Source: Diphasiastrum complanatum (lineage: Eukaryota; Streptophyta; Lycopodiopsida; Lycopodiales; Lycopodiaceae). From it: a DNA stretch of 64,000 nucleotides. Each line of letters opens with the position of its first letter. Within the stretch, counting starts at the first letter, position 1. The stretch spans positions 17,741,353-17,805,352 of the forward strand of contig CM055105.1 in the NCBI GenBank assembly GCA_029204225.1, in the 5' to 3' direction. Below the pieces are notes generated by a model. It saw only the letters and a list, made by a program, of their open reading frames with translations, ran no database searches and was not told where the DNA came from. This document shows positions 1-13,600 of the stretch, one piece after another. The translations under genes were made by a program, and so were the position numbers.

Positions 1-824
1 ATTTGTAGTATAAATGTCGAGCATTTACAATGAATGAGATATATGAGTTTCGTTAACAAATGTTGATGAACTTATTATCTCATGCAACACCCAGTCCACA
101 GCTGCAGAAACAGGAGGGCGATCAAGTCCACAGCTGACACTTGTTTAGGGTGGAGATAATCCATATTTCTTTGAGCTGTAAATAATAGATTAAATAGAGA
201 TATACATTTTTGATGTAATGCCCTGTGAATAATTATGGGCTTATAGAAAGATAGAAACAATGGGAGAAAAACATCCATTGTAAAATACAGGACGCACATG
301 TACATTATCAGAAAATGAGAAATATATTGATAATTATGAGAATTTTTACAAATCTTGTATCATGATTGCTTATCTGAACAATTCCTCCCAAATCTTTGCA
401 TTTGATTTTCTCTTCATGTCTTTTGCGTATCTGCACAAACATACATTAATCAAATTATAGTTAGTGATCTGAATATTGACAAAAAAGGATAATGAATACA
501 AATTAATATACAAATTCATAGATTTCACATACCAATTTTCCATTCGAAAGCTGAAATATTCGGGGATATCTTGCTGTCAAAGTGTCAGTTTCGTTCTAAT
601 GTAGAATAAGGTCCAGTCCTGCTCAACCTCAATAGTAGTAAGTAAATCCCCATTTGCCATGATATCAATGCATATATGATCACTGTGTCCAATGCTATCT
701 AGATCTTGATCTAGTGGGGCCCAAGTACCATTGTGTTTTTTCAATCTCTGATAATGAAACACCATACTAAGCATTTGCTTTTCTATACTGTATCTAAATG
801 ATATGGATGAATATTTGATTCTAC
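1..824. other. 3' flank of NRAMP, nothing recognised
   Basis: AT-rich sequence with only short unsupported reading frames. No domain, RNA gene or repeat is recognisable here. Confidence 0.5.
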
Positions 825-2361
825 ATTCTAGTCCACTCTCTCCTACACCTTTTGGTCTTTACATTGACGAGCTGGAGGATGTTATACGGAGTGATGGAGG
901 GGAGGGATGTACATTGGGCGACCTCATTATTGCTATCCTCTTGTATGCCGATGACGTGGTTTTGCTTTCACGGACGAGAGAGGGTTTGCAACGACACTTA
1001 GATGTTCTTCTTTCTTTCTGCACATGGTGGGGTTTGTCAGTGAATGTGGCCAAGACTAAGGTCATGGTGTTCAACACCTCTAGGTCTTTCATGATGCGGC
1101 AGGAGCTTCTATGGGATGGTCATCCACTGGAGGTTGATGATTCATATACATATCTAGGGGTACTATTTTCGAGGTCCACGTTCAGCATGAGACATGCAGC
1201 TATTTCTCGAGTACAGAAGGGCTATGCCTCGCTGGTAGATTTGGAGAGAATATGCTTCACTAAATGACCAAAGATGTGACCAGTAAGTGTCGACTCTTTG
1301 ACACTATGGTTGTGCCCTCAGCTATGTATGCTTTCGAGACATGGAGTACTGGCCTGACAGCTACTGATTGGACATATATCTCTCGGCTCCAGATTCGTTG
1401 GCTCTCCAAGATGATACGAGCTAAGCCCTCAGTACCACACCAGATTATACTAGTGGAGTTCGCGGTCCCCCCCTATTCAGATTGAGGCCTATTCCATATT
1501 GTGACTTTTATACAGAGGTTGGATGCTCTTCAGGACGAGGGTACACACTATGTTGTTGCGGCTCTATCCTCATCCTGACGCCTACACTCAGAGGGACACC
1601 TTTTCTCATGGTATTCTCAGGCTTGTCGTCTCCTCTCCACATTGGGTATCCAGATCACTGACCTACCTGTGGGCACCCATCAGTACATCAGAGGCCTCCT
1701 CTACAGATCATATCTTCATATCACTTGGCAGGGTCCACTGGGGACCAAGAGTGATTTTTATCGTACACACTTTCTATCTCTTGATCCAGCTGGCTACCCC
1801 ATAGTATCTGGTTACTTGCTGAGGAGTATATCACACAAACTACGCATAGAGATGGGTCAGTTTCAAGTTTCTATACATCAGCTGGCCATTGAGACCGACA
1901 GATACAGTGGCACCCCACAAGAGGACCGACTTTGTAACATGTGTTCTATGCATGAGATTGAGGACGAATGACATTTCCTCTTCAGATGTCCAGCTTACTA
2001 TGAGATTCGGGGGAGGTACTATTGCTTGTTCAGAGAGCACCCAGTGACACTTTCTATCTTGATATCCTATGAGGACCCCAGATGTGTCGCATTGATGATC
2101 CGGAAGATGTTAGACTTGAGGAGGAGGAGACTAGATCCTAATACACACTCCCTGGTACAGTTGAGCATCAGTGAGTGCATATCTCGTCGGAGACAGAGAT
2201 CCGACGTATCCATAGGCTACGATTCAGATGGAGAGGCCGAGATTCCATATTCTTCCATACATCGACAGCAACGACCATGTCGACGGCCAGAGAGACAGTC
2301 AGCCATTAGGCCCCAGCCCAGATGGACACGACAGCAGAGACGACATCGACAACCTATCTGA
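825..2361 (+). pseudogene. LINE ORF2 remnant (reverse transcriptase and C-terminus)
   Basis: The first frame (803-1267) carries the RT palm with the catalytic motif YADD, preceded by a FGLYIDELE block and followed by AKTKVMVFN and YTYLGVLF, all typical of plant and animal LINE reverse transcriptases. The frame stops after FTK and continues at 1264-1485 (thumb, ending PPYSD), then again at about 1642-1971. That part ends in CNMCSMHEIEDE, followed by a TGA and then HFLFRC, which together form a C-x2-C...H...C zinc-binding end split by a stop. The last frame (2026-2361) is arginine-rich and starts with a segment containing [14 protein letters not shown], a block that recurs in other copies. The protein acts in target-primed reverse transcription in active relatives, but this copy lacks the endonuclease and most fingers and cannot work. 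Confidence 0.75.
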
Positions 2362-2605
2362 CGGCAGAGGTCCATGGCACACCCAGTGACACCTTCACAG
2401 CATACCATCCACCACTTCCTCTAGGCTGCTGGGGACCCTGACTGGGCCAGCTATTTTTAGGCATTATATTTGCAGTTATTGTTTCATAGATGATTGAGCT
2501 TTAAGCTCCTATGTGCACACTTGACATGTACTTTTTTTGAGTCCTATGTACCTTAGGGTATTCAAAAACATTAATATAATCTTTCTTTCTTTCTTTCTCT
2601 CTGCG
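825..2605 (+). mobile_element. LINE A, 5'-truncated non-LTR retrotransposon
   Basis: The stretch starts inside a reverse transcriptase domain and runs through the thumb, a zinc-finger-like C-terminus and a 3' UTR to a short (TTTC)n tail at about 2581-2604. Its 3' end (CTTGACATGTAC, then TTAGGGTATTC, then a MATTAATA block just before the tail) is shared by many other copies in the window, so it serves as the reference copy for this LINE family. It lies beyond the NRAMP stop codon, in the 3' flank. Several stops and frame changes show it is dead. Confidence 0.8.
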
Positions 2606-2739
2606 ACTTGGGAGGGTAAGCTCCAACCCTCCGTGGTTTTTATGCAACTTTAAGATGCACACCTTCGGCAAACGGTTTTATGCAGACTCAAACGATCTGA
2701 CCATTATGTGGATGAATACTTGACTCCACTGCAATGGGC

Positions 2740-3462
2740 TGAACGAAAAAAAACTAATAGCAGAAGGAAGAAGCAAAGGACAACGAGTTCTTTTCAGAAC
2801 ATCTAGTTTGAACTTCATCATTTGCATCGAATTCTTTGAAGCATTTTAAAGTTTTTTTGATAAACATGTCCAAAGTCCTGTTAAAATAGTCCTGAATAAA
2901 GTGATAAAATTAATAGCTCCCATAAGTGATAGGGTTTGCATGGGTCCACACAAATCAAACTGTACAAAATCTAAATTGTCTTTGGACTTTGAGGATTGTC
3001 TTTTAAAAAATCTACTTCTAACATGTTTGTCAAATATGCAAGATTCAAAAACAGAAACTTGCTTGGTGATGAAGTAGAAATTTGTAAGCCATTAACCAAA
3101 GATTTGTACATGTTCACGATGGACCTCATACTTAATGTCCAAGTGTCAATAATGCCACAATCTATTTCTATAAAGAGAAATTAGCTTGACTTTCAACTGT
3201 TGGTTGTCTTGTGACTGATTGTGATGTTGTAATGACAATACTTTGGTTTGGAGATGTTCCATCCACAACATCCAACAAATCTCTCTCAATTAGAATGATT
3301 ATATTCTTGAATTTCCACATGTACAAATTCACACCATTGAACTTCTCAATGATCCTGAAATCATAAGGTGATAGTTCTACTAATTATGCAGCAAAAATAG
3401 AAGAATTGAAAAGTAATTTTTGCCAAAGACAAGAAAAACTGTTGTTTGACCCTTTGATACCA
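2740..3462 (-). mobile_element. Copia remnant (gag start, pre-integrase, integrase start)
   Basis: Reading the minus strand from 3462 downward gives, in order, a primer-binding-site-like TGGTATCAAAGGG, a gag N-terminus (FNGVNLYMWKFKN, then ERDLLDVVDGT), then after a deletion a pre-integrase block (NMYKSLVNGL) and a decayed integrase start (QFDLCGP in a shifted frame, GAINFIT). This is the colinear order of a Ty1/Copia polyprotein with internal losses. No frame is open and the reverse transcriptase is absent. Confidence 0.6.
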
Positions 3463-4150
3463 TGTTGGGAACTTGGATGAAAGCAAAGTGAAAATGTGGG
3501 ACAAATTTTTTAATTCTATTATAATTAGATCAAATGATGAATAGCAGGATCTTACAAATTACCAATTTCAACGCAACATTTATAAAATAATTTACAATTC
3601 AAATTTAAGTCTCTATGACTGCCATATCAATGATTTATACAGCGTCCAAGAGACAGCCATGGAAATCATTCATTTCTTATTCAAAGGTAGTCAGGCTTAC
3701 AAACTGTAATTTGGAACAACACTGCAAATGCACATGTAACTAACTCAACATTCATGAAACGGAGTCTGAAGCATAAAAGAAGAGCATTAATTGCAATCTA
3801 TAAAACTCTGAATTTTTTTTCACATGAACAAAATTACGTAAACGACAGAAGCAAAGTCTTGCTACGTAGAACTTATTTCTAGAATTGTCCTATTTATAGC
3901 GAATAGTGACGTGATTATGGACAATGAACTGCAATAATGATTAGCTTGACATGTAGCTAATTGATGCTATGTTTATTTATGATAGTATGTTAAAAGAATT
4001 GTCTAAAAACCTTGTATGAATCTATTTTTTTATTAGCAAAAGTCATGTTCCTAAGAATGTAACTCTTTGATTCTTTTGACTATTGTAGGCCAATGGGAAT
4101 TCTTGAAAAAGAAAAAAAATAACACTTCGACATTTGTTTGAAATGCAATA
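3463..4150 (-). repeat. Probable 5' LTR of the Copia remnant
   Basis: On the plus strand it opens with TGTTGGGAAC directly beside the primer-binding-like site, as an LTR would. Read on the minus strand a CTATAAATAG box lies at about 3893-3902. No partner LTR was found, and the outer boundary is a guess. Confidence 0.35.
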
Positions 4151-5950
4151 GTCTAGATCAATCTTTCTGGATCTTTGGAAAATCAAGATCAATTTTTGCA
4201 TGCAAGATGCATCGGCAAGAAAGACTCAATCAACCATTTTATGTGAGCTCAAGAATGTCGTGCATGCTAGCAAGGAGATAAAAGAATGTGAAGGATTTTT
4301 CATGTGGCTCAGTCAATGAACCATATTGGCATTTCAAAGGCATAGCCATCAACATTGGGATATAAGACAAGTCAACAAGCCCACTAAACGAAAATCAGCT
4401 TGATCTCTAGCAAAAAATTGTGAGAACTAGCAACATGAGGCTTAGATAGTAAGGGTATGAAATTTTTAAAAAAAAGCAAGATATCTAAGGGGAACTATTG
4501 TCTGCATAACAATCTTTATTTCTCGAGCAACCTATAGGAAGTAGCAACGTTATTTTGAGACCATTCCACAAATTGTCAATAGCTCATATCACTGTATAAG
4601 AAGTGCAACGACTTTAAAAATCTCAAATCAAGATTCCACCAGCAATATTACTAAAGCAACAAGCATTTTAAGGTTGCATGCGACTGTATGAGGTAGCAAA
4701 ACAATCAGCCAAAAAGTCAATAGACCCTTCATACTCCCAATATAGCTTATCAACATGATCATACGATTCTAACAAGAAATGTGCCAAATGCATATTGCAT
4801 GAGAATATCATATGCTTCCCAAATAGCTGGAGCCAAAATTCATGCTAGTTTCATCATTTTGTCAATGATTTATGGAGCTTACAATAGCTCACGACAACAC
4901 ACCAAGCTATGTTCCATGAGCATCGATGATCATCACGACAGTTATCATCGGATCTTAAAAGTGTCTCATTTGAAGAATTAAAAGAAAGCAATGGCAATTA
5001 TGTGATCATTAGGAGACCCATATGTGCATGAAAATAATCAATAGTTTAGGTTCGCATGTGACAAACCAACATAGGAGAAGGGAGCATGAATTTTGAAAGG
5101 ATAAAGGCATGCTTAATTGGATCTTTGGTAAAGTTCCAACAATGTTAAAAATATAAAAGGTCCATATTTTGCCACTCATAGATAGGGTGTAATTGTTGAA
5201 GAATCTCATTTGCTTGGTATTGATATATCATGTTTCAATTCAAATTGTTACTAGATCTCATCTTAATGTGTTTGGCAAAGATGATGAGGAATTTTTTGTG
5301 GGAAAATAAGTCGGACAATGTTCATTGAAAGATTTGTATTGCTGCAACGTGGAGCAAGGAGATCTAGGATCCAGTCTCATGTGATCATGGGTAGAAGGGT
5401 GCTAAAAAGAAATGTATTCAAGGCATTGCTTGACTACGCTTATCCTTCATGTAGAGCCCTTACTGTGATCATATAATTAAGGGATGAACGTAGCAGTTAA
5501 GGAGGCCCCAGCGACAGCACAGCATAACATCCTTAACTGTTACCATTTGAGGAGAATAGCTTTCCATCTGCTTTTCCAGAAACTCAAAATCAAACTATGC
5601 AGAAGGTACTTCGAATAAAAGGTAAGTACACACTGCTAGAAAAGTAGGCGGCGGTGAACATGGAAAGCAACATTTCACTCACTCTTAACAAATGAACAAG
5701 AGATGCATGCAACTTGCCTATCTATTGTAGGTGTGATTTGAAAAAAGAACTACACTGAAAGACAATAAACTATGTATGTAGAACATTGAGGCCAAAAGCT
5801 TACAACATACCAAAAGGTTTCAAACAAGACACCCAAAAAGGCTACCATTACATAAATGCCCTGGAAGAAACAATATTATAAGGGCCATTTCAATTAGATT
5901 GGCATCTACATGCTCTCTATAATATGGCCTGAAGATACAAAACTCATGGC
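4151..5950. other. NRAMP 3' flank and 3' UTR, no gene recognised
   Basis: AT-rich sequence without a convincing coding frame. The part next to 5950 must contain the NRAMP 3' UTR. No strong AATAAA was found in the first few hundred bases on the minus strand, so the cleavage site is not placed. Confidence 0.4.
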
Positions 5951-6292
5951 TTACTTGGGGCTTTCATGAAACTCCGACGTTCTTATAGCATGATCTTGAG
6001 GAAGCCTCACTAACTCAGATGATTTAGAGACACATACATTCTCCTCATGCTTAAAGCCATTGCTCTCCACCACGTCTGGTAGGACATACATGCCTCTTCC
6101 ATCTTTCCGAAATGCTAGATAACAGATGAAGGCGATATAAGATGAAAGAGCAGCCAAGCCAGCAATCCCAGTGATTACAACCTTAAAGGTGGACATAGTG
6201 GTTTCCAAAAACCAGCGGATAAGTCCATCAATCAAATAATAAATGTTCACAGCCATAATACATGTGCCAATAGCCCAAGCCAATCTTCTAAC
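5951..6292 (-). CDS. NRAMP: NRAMP exon 13 (residues 449-561 and stop)
   Basis: Encodes two final hydrophobic helices ([16 protein letters not shown] and [20 protein letters not shown]) and a polar tail ending FHESPK. Acceptor CTTGCAG|GTTAGA. Confidence 0.93.
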   Translation of the reverse strand, partial: VRRLAWAIGTCIMAVNIYYLIDGLIRWFLETTMSTFKVVITGIAGLAALSSYIAFICYLAFRKDGRGMYVLPDVVESNGFKHEENVCVSKSSELVRLPQDHAIRTSEFHESPK

Positions 6293-9200
6293 CTGCAAGG
6301 AGATAGACAATCAACAGCCATACAAGTATTTGATAGCCAAATAGAGGTGACCACAAGTTAATGACACAAGTCATTGCATAGCTTAAGTAAGCTGACTTCA
6401 AGAGGAGAATATTGAGCATATCTAACTTCAAACCAGTGCGATCAAGAACCATCCACAGCAAGTGTTCACCTTCTGGGGAAGACAGGCTTTACATCAATGA
6501 TATCTACTGGTTTGCTGTACAGTATGCATGAAATCATTGTTAACATGGACTAGACTTCTAATAGGCTCTTCTCATTGGTACAATCACAAAATGGGACGTC
6601 ATAGAGCAGAGTATGTTAGACCTTGACAGGATGAAGAAAACTTCCAAGCATAACATACAAAACTTTCGCCGTTGCTCTACGGTTCATGATTGATACTCTT
6701 TTTGTAATATTAGCAGTATTGAGTCATTGATGAGATGCATTTTAAATCCTGAATGCAGCACTGCGAAGCAAAATATGAGAAAGATGAGCATTTATGTGAT
6801 TCAAGGACTCGGCACATCAAAGGATGAAGTTCCAGGACCTTAGAAGTTATATTAAAAGATAGTGAAAAAATCAACTAGTTAAAGTAACAAGCCATTTCAC
6901 CCAATTTCAGTTTTGTAGATGAGTAACATGCTTTTCTGTTACGAAACGTATAACTTTCACTGAAAGAAATAGTCAGTGCTATTTCACTGCTACACTTAAG
7001 CTAAAAAATGAAGCAAATACATATGAGTGAGTACACCAACCTTATTTGAATTCACATGAGGCCCCATTTTAGATATATTGCTGGTGAACTTTAGTAGTGG
7101 AATCAGTGCAAATGGAAGCTCGAATGAAAGTATCATCTGCATCATGATAAGCATCAGATAGGCATTCCTATAAGCAAGAATGTGGATGGCCACTAACATA
7201 GTCAAACGAGATAAATTATAGAGCGAAAGCTTTTATTCACGAAATAATTAGATTTCATATTGCTATCAAAGAACACAAATGGGAAAGTCTGGTACACATT
7301 ACAAACTTACTGAAGATACTATAATAAGTTTGCCTGCACCACTGGAACCCCCAATAAGAGCCACAACCAAGCTAGGTATGATTGCAACACATCTAGTTAA
7401 CATGTTCCGGATCCATGGAGCAAAATGCAACTCCAGGAAACCCTGTCCAAAAGACGAGAATGATGGTTCTTAACAGATCAAGAGGAGCTAACTGCATATT
7501 AATAGCTACATTCAACATTCTCATACACTATCGTACTTGAGACCGGATAGCTTGAGGTAGATCCGTTTAAGATTCTTAGGTCATGACTGAACCACTGCCA
7601 TTTTTAACATAGAACAATATCTAAAATTTGAAATTCTCTTTTCTTACAAGGCTGATCTAGATTGCTGGATGACAATGGAAAAGAGATGTGTACAATACCT
7701 GCATCACATATTGACCTGCGTATGTCCCTGTAATTGTTGAACTTTGCCCTGAAGCAAACAAAGCAACTGCAAATAGCTTGGAGCTGGATTTACCCAGGAC
7801 ATTCTGCAAACCATGAAAATTGACTTACATAAGACCTAGCGATAACAGCAAAACATGTTGCTTCTGAACTAAAAAAGAGCTGACTTTCCACTTCCTACAA
7901 AGTGTCAATACAAAATTTTCAGTTAAAAACTGAAGTAGTAAGTAAAAAATAGCTAGAGTAACATACTTTCAAAAGGAAAGAAGCCCTGTTAAGATCCAAG
8001 TCTTTGCAACTTTCAATATCTTCCAGAGATAAACTGCTGCTTTCACAGACGGCTCCACTGACAGAAACGACGGCCAAATTGATAGCAAATGACATAAGCA
8101 GCGCAAAGCTGCACTCAATGAAATTGTATCTGCAGCCATCCTGTGAACCTTGAAATCTTTCAGTAGACACACTATAAGGAAATCAACTATCAAATCAGTC
8201 TTCTAAAAGTTGAGAGAATCAGTTCCATCTCATAAACAGCTAGACCAGTCAGTTGTGGAGTGCCAACTGATAAAATTCATAAAGGAAAACCATAGAATTG
8301 TGGTTAAGAATTGTCAGTAGAAATACCTTAATTCCTTGAATGGTCTGTGGAGTTTTTCTTGTAAGAACAAGAGCCGAATGGAGGTAAAGGTTGTGCCTGC
8401 ATCACATATGAAAGGCAAGCTTAAATTTGAGAGTGAAAGAGCTGACTGTTGCAGATTGAAAAATTTCAACCTCTGCTACCTGTCTAAGCACTATGAAAAG
8501 ATTGAAGCTATGTAATGGAGGACATTCACAAACAGTCAATGAAAAGATTCGGCAAAGCTCGCCTTAACACGAGCGTGAAAAGAAGTGACAAGAACGTACG
8601 GCATCACCATAGCACCAATAAGGGAAATGGCTAATCCAGTGGCACCCTGGCCTTGTAAGTTTGGAATAAAAAGTCCTTTTATCACGTCCTTTGCTGAAGG
8701 CTTTGCATAATGGAGTTCTATTATGAAACAACTTGCAATAACAAGGACCAAGAATGAAATAAATATTTCAAGCTTGCGTATCTGCAAAATCAGACCACAA
8801 TTCAGGTGTTTTGCAGCTATTATTGCAAGATCAAGTAATAAAACCTACGAAAGAAGGCTTCTTGTCCATTACCCCATATTGTTGTAAAGCAAGAAACACT
8901 AAGGTGCTGAATCCTGTTAACAGCACTCCTATCCAAAGAGGAAGATCAAATAGCATGTCAAGGGCATAAGCTGTTCCAATAACTGCATTCCAAACAGGAA
9001 TAGCTTTGTTAAAACAAAACCAAGGTCTTACCCTTAAAATTTCTAGCTCATTTATTCTTTTGAATTCACAAGGGAGGACAACACTTTGATAATCAGTAGA
9101 ACCCATTAAAGGTAACACAGTACCCCACATCCTATAATAGTCAATTTCGGAAACTGGAATGATGTATAATAGAACACCAAATGGTTTTAAAGCTTGTAAG

Positions 9201-10323
9201 ATTTGCAACCTTCTGGGATGTCACTTGCCACAATGGCAACTTCAGCCAACAACCACAATATGAGTCTTGTCTTTGTTGAATATTCTTCTCGACAGTGTTC
9301 TGCTAAATGCTTTCCTGTTTAGTAAAAAGAATGTCAAATGTCTGGCCATCTGCAGATGTAACCTTCACTATATACATACATCTGGCTGAATGTTATTGAA
9401 GTATTGACTTTGTTTGATTGAACACTGATGCTCTTTAATGCAAGAAACCTACCATATATTTGGCAAGATATCAAGTTCAGCTCAAACAAAGAAGTCACAA
9501 TCAGTCCCTATTAGTCTTCAATGTAGATGGTAAACACTCTCTATGTTATTGAATGACTTTCTTGAGCAGAATCATTTTCATAGCGAACCAGAAAATCCAA
9601 GTAATAGGAAAATAAGATGGAAAAGCCTAGCCTGCAATTAGACACCTACATCGGGCCCACAAGGACGTGCAGCTTATTGATAACTGTTTAGATCACATGT
9701 GCCTTCATTCAGTGTTATACCATTATCTTTAACAAAATACATCTTAAAATATACCTTTTTTTAACAGTGAATAGTTCCTCAGTATTGAACTTTTTCAGAA
9801 ACATGAATCTGAAAATATACATGATAGAGTAAAAAATAACACCAAGCTATAGAGGCAAGACTTCAAACTTTGCTAGAATAACCTAATGTGGGATAGATGG
9901 CATACCTCGAGGCTTGTATCATGCGTGACAACATAGTAACCTATAGAAGTGAAATAATGGCCCAATAAGATGAGATGAGACATGTACACCATGCCTCTGC
10001 TGCCTACGACGTCGTGGGCGAAACGATGGTCTTGAATAGGTGACATTTGGGTATCCTGAATGAACTTCCGAAAACAGAACCTCTCCAACTGGACTAGGGA
10101 AGCACGGCCCTTCCAATTCTACCATTAGTTGCCTGTCTCAAAGCAAATATAGGGCCCGTAAAAAGTACACCGAGGTAAGTGTAGGATGACAACCTCCAAT
10201 GGCTGTCCATTGAAGATGAGTTTCTATCGCTGCATGAAATTTCTGGATATATTGAAGACCATAACCTTGGTCTTCGCGATATTGACCCCCAAAACCCATT
10301 TGTTACAGAAAGCATGGAAAGAG

Positions 10324-10355
<32 letters not shown>

Positions 10356-10525
10356 CTTTATTAATGTCCATGAAATACCCTAAGGTACATAGGACTAGAA
10401 AAGGTACATGTCAAGTATATGCACGGTGGGAGCATGAAAGCTCTACCACCTAAAAGAATAAAGAAACAAGACTACAGGTAAACAGGAAATAATGATGATA
10501 AACAAGGAGAGCCTTATCATCATAT

Positions 10526-10604
<79 letters not shown>

Positions 10605-13600
10605 ATTAAAGTCTTTTCCATGCCAAAAGGCATATAAGACTAGTACATGTCAAGTATGTGGTAACAGTGGGAGCATGCGAAACGTCTCCGAAACATTAAC
10701 AAAAAGAAACAAATCTATATACTATGAACTGAGATGAACGAGATATGTAGGAGTATAAGTCGTACTAAAATGTAAAAAATGAGGTATAACAATATCATCA
10801 TGTCCTACTGATGCTATAGAAGGATGTGATGTGAGCTGCAGCATGAGGTAATGTAAGGAGAAGCACCTCCAAGATCCTACTTACAAGACACACAAAGGAA
10901 TGACAGTGGAGCAAAAACCACCCAACCATGCAGATGCTACTGGTCAATCTCCAATAGCATCTCCCCCGTGCCAAAGGATAGGAAGGTGTAGAGAGAGAAA
11001 CCTAGCAATGAAATCTCACAACATGAATGGGAGTAGGGCGAGTTTCTCCTAGAGGAAATAGCCCTTGCTTTATCTGTGCATGTGCCCATGCAAGCATATA
11101 GCAGTCCCATACATGCAAGTCATTACTATTGATACTCTACACCATGCCAATAACCGTCCTAACCCATGCAATAGCTCCACATGTCATAATATGTGTGACT
11201 GAGTCCTCACAAGGTTATTAAATACATTTTTGGCCTAGTTCAGAATAATGAGGCACAACCAATAATCTCGAATACTGGAGTACCGTGTATCCAAGTCTAA
11301 GATTATGTCGAATCCTATATACAGGACGTGGACGTAACAGGCAACCTCGATAGCCGTTGACATCGTCTAGAAGGGTAAGAGGTGTGTCTCGTCATGATAG
11401 GTCGGATGGCTAGAGCTGCGACATGACCATGAGTGATGCGTTGTCTCTGATCTCTATGAATAAGTGCATCGTTGTCATCATCATCATCATCAAACTCTGA
11501 GTCCCGCCGTGGTCTTCTCCTAGAGAAGAAAGAGGTAATTTGAGGCTAAAAACTAAGATGACTCTGCTGAGCTGTATGGCATATATCTTGTCGTAGTAGG
11601 AACATCCCTTGTACCATAAGTGCAATGCAGCGGAAATCCTCATATGCTATGAGCAATCGTAGGGTAGTGGGTGTGTCACAAAACAGGCAACAATATCTGT
11701 TGAAATAAATGCCTATTTTGCCCCTTAAGGCTCATATACTTGTAACTTGTAAGTTGTGCATAAGACATGGGGGTAAAACATTTATGTACATAGTACACAC
11801 CACTTGTGCTAATGGTTCTAGAGCTAGAATTAGCAAGACACCACCTCTATAGATTACATGCTAAAAGTAGCCCATAGTTTGGAGGGGTTTCCACGCCCTA
11901 CTACTCTTTGAATAATCATTCAAGTTGTATGAGCCTCTCTCTTGCTTTTGTCTTCTACTCCACAGCTGATTTTTTCAAGCTTTCATAGTGTGCTTGTTAT
12001 CAAACTCCATAGTTAGGCCTTGGAATTTGTCATGGTATCAGAGCAGGTTATGTTGCCTGTGGTGTGGTGAAAGCTTGGACCTGTTTTGATCAATTCCTGC
12101 CATTCCTGGAGAGCAGCTTATCTTTGAAAAGAGCTCACTTTTTGTAGGGGCATCTGATCTCTGTGCTATCTGCATGGTTGGAGTATTGTTGGCAAGGGGA
12201 GTACAATGAGCCAAAAAGTTTCTAATTTGGGAGAAATTTTTTTGAGTCTTTTTGGACAGCCAAGACTGTAGGAGGGCGCTTTCTACAATGAGGACTTCAG
12301 TGAAAGTTTTGAGTGGATCTTGGACAAGGGCTAGGACAGCCATACAGGGGGATAGTTTCAAATCCAGAAGTTGAGGGTTATTGAGCAAGTGGCTGCATAC
12401 CCTAGTTTACCTTTTGTGTTTTATTTCTATCCAGCTATGTCTAGTCTTGCAGAGAGCATGCTGAGTGAAGCCAACCGGCTTGATGGCACTAACTTTAGCA
12501 TATGGAAATTCAAGATCAAGAACATTCTTAAAGACAAAGAATGTTGGAAGCTTGTGACAGGTGAGGAGCCTGTTCCAACATCTGAACTTGAACTCAAGGA
12601 CTATATCAAGAGAGGGGAAAAGGCACACAGGATCATCAACATGTCAATGAGGGATAATGTGATTCCTCTAATTAGGTCAGCCAAAGGGCCTGTGGATGCA
12701 TGGGACATTCTTTGTGCATTGTATGAGACAGCAAGTACAACTAGGTTTCTCTACTTAAAGAACAAGTTGTATACTCTCAGAATGGAGACAGGGGAGACAG
12801 TTACTGATCATCTTACTAAGATTCAGGATCTTAGATATCAACTTTCTGTGCTTGGAGAGTCTATTGCTGACAAAGACTTGGTGCCAATAGTTTTGAATAG
12901 CTTGTCATATGCTTATCAGAACTTTGTCATGATGATATCTGTGAGGGAGAAGATCCCTACCTATAAAGAAGTCTATGGTCTCTTGTTACAGGAGGAGATG
13001 AGGAGAGTTGATCTCTCCAAGAGGGAAGATTTCCAGGAGCATGCCTTTGCTTCTAAGAAGAAGCAAAATCCAGCCAAGGATAAGAAGAAAGGTAAAGGCA
13101 AGAACAAAGGAGCACCACAAACACTTGAGCAAGGAATGGAGAACTTGCAGATGTCAGAAGCACAATCCTCCTCGAATACTTCTTCCACACCTCGAAGGAA
13201 GGGAATTGCAATTACTGTGGTAAATATGGACACTTTGCTTTTTGAGTGTAGGAAGAAGCTTGCAAAGCAAAAGAAGGGCACAAAGAAGCAGGGAGGAAAT
13301 GTTGTTGAGAGTGCTGCAAGAGAGGAGCAGAGTGACATAAGGCAAGCTGGTACATTGACTCAGGTGCTTCAAAGCATATGACCCCTCATAGGGATTGGTT
13401 TGATACCTTTGTGGGGATTTGTGATGGACAAGAGGTGTGCCTAGGTGACAACTCAACACACAAGGTCAAGGGAAAGGGCACAGTACCTGTAAAGCTTCCA
13501 TTAGGAGAAGTCAAAGTCATTAAGAATGTCTTATATGTACAAGGACTTGCTAAAAATCTTCTTTCAGTAGGAGCTATCACTCAACAAATATGAAAGTAGA

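Noticed and set aside
8831-9208. Reading intron 5 as coding, giving an NRAMP with a 75-residue insert
   Set aside because: Although one frame stays open, GT-AG splicing at 9209/8983 restores the exact conserved [12 protein letters not shown] sequence, so the stretch is an intron.
12973-13459. Minus-strand frames opposite Copia 1 gag
   Set aside because: Antisense shadows of the lysine-rich gag linker. No domain features.
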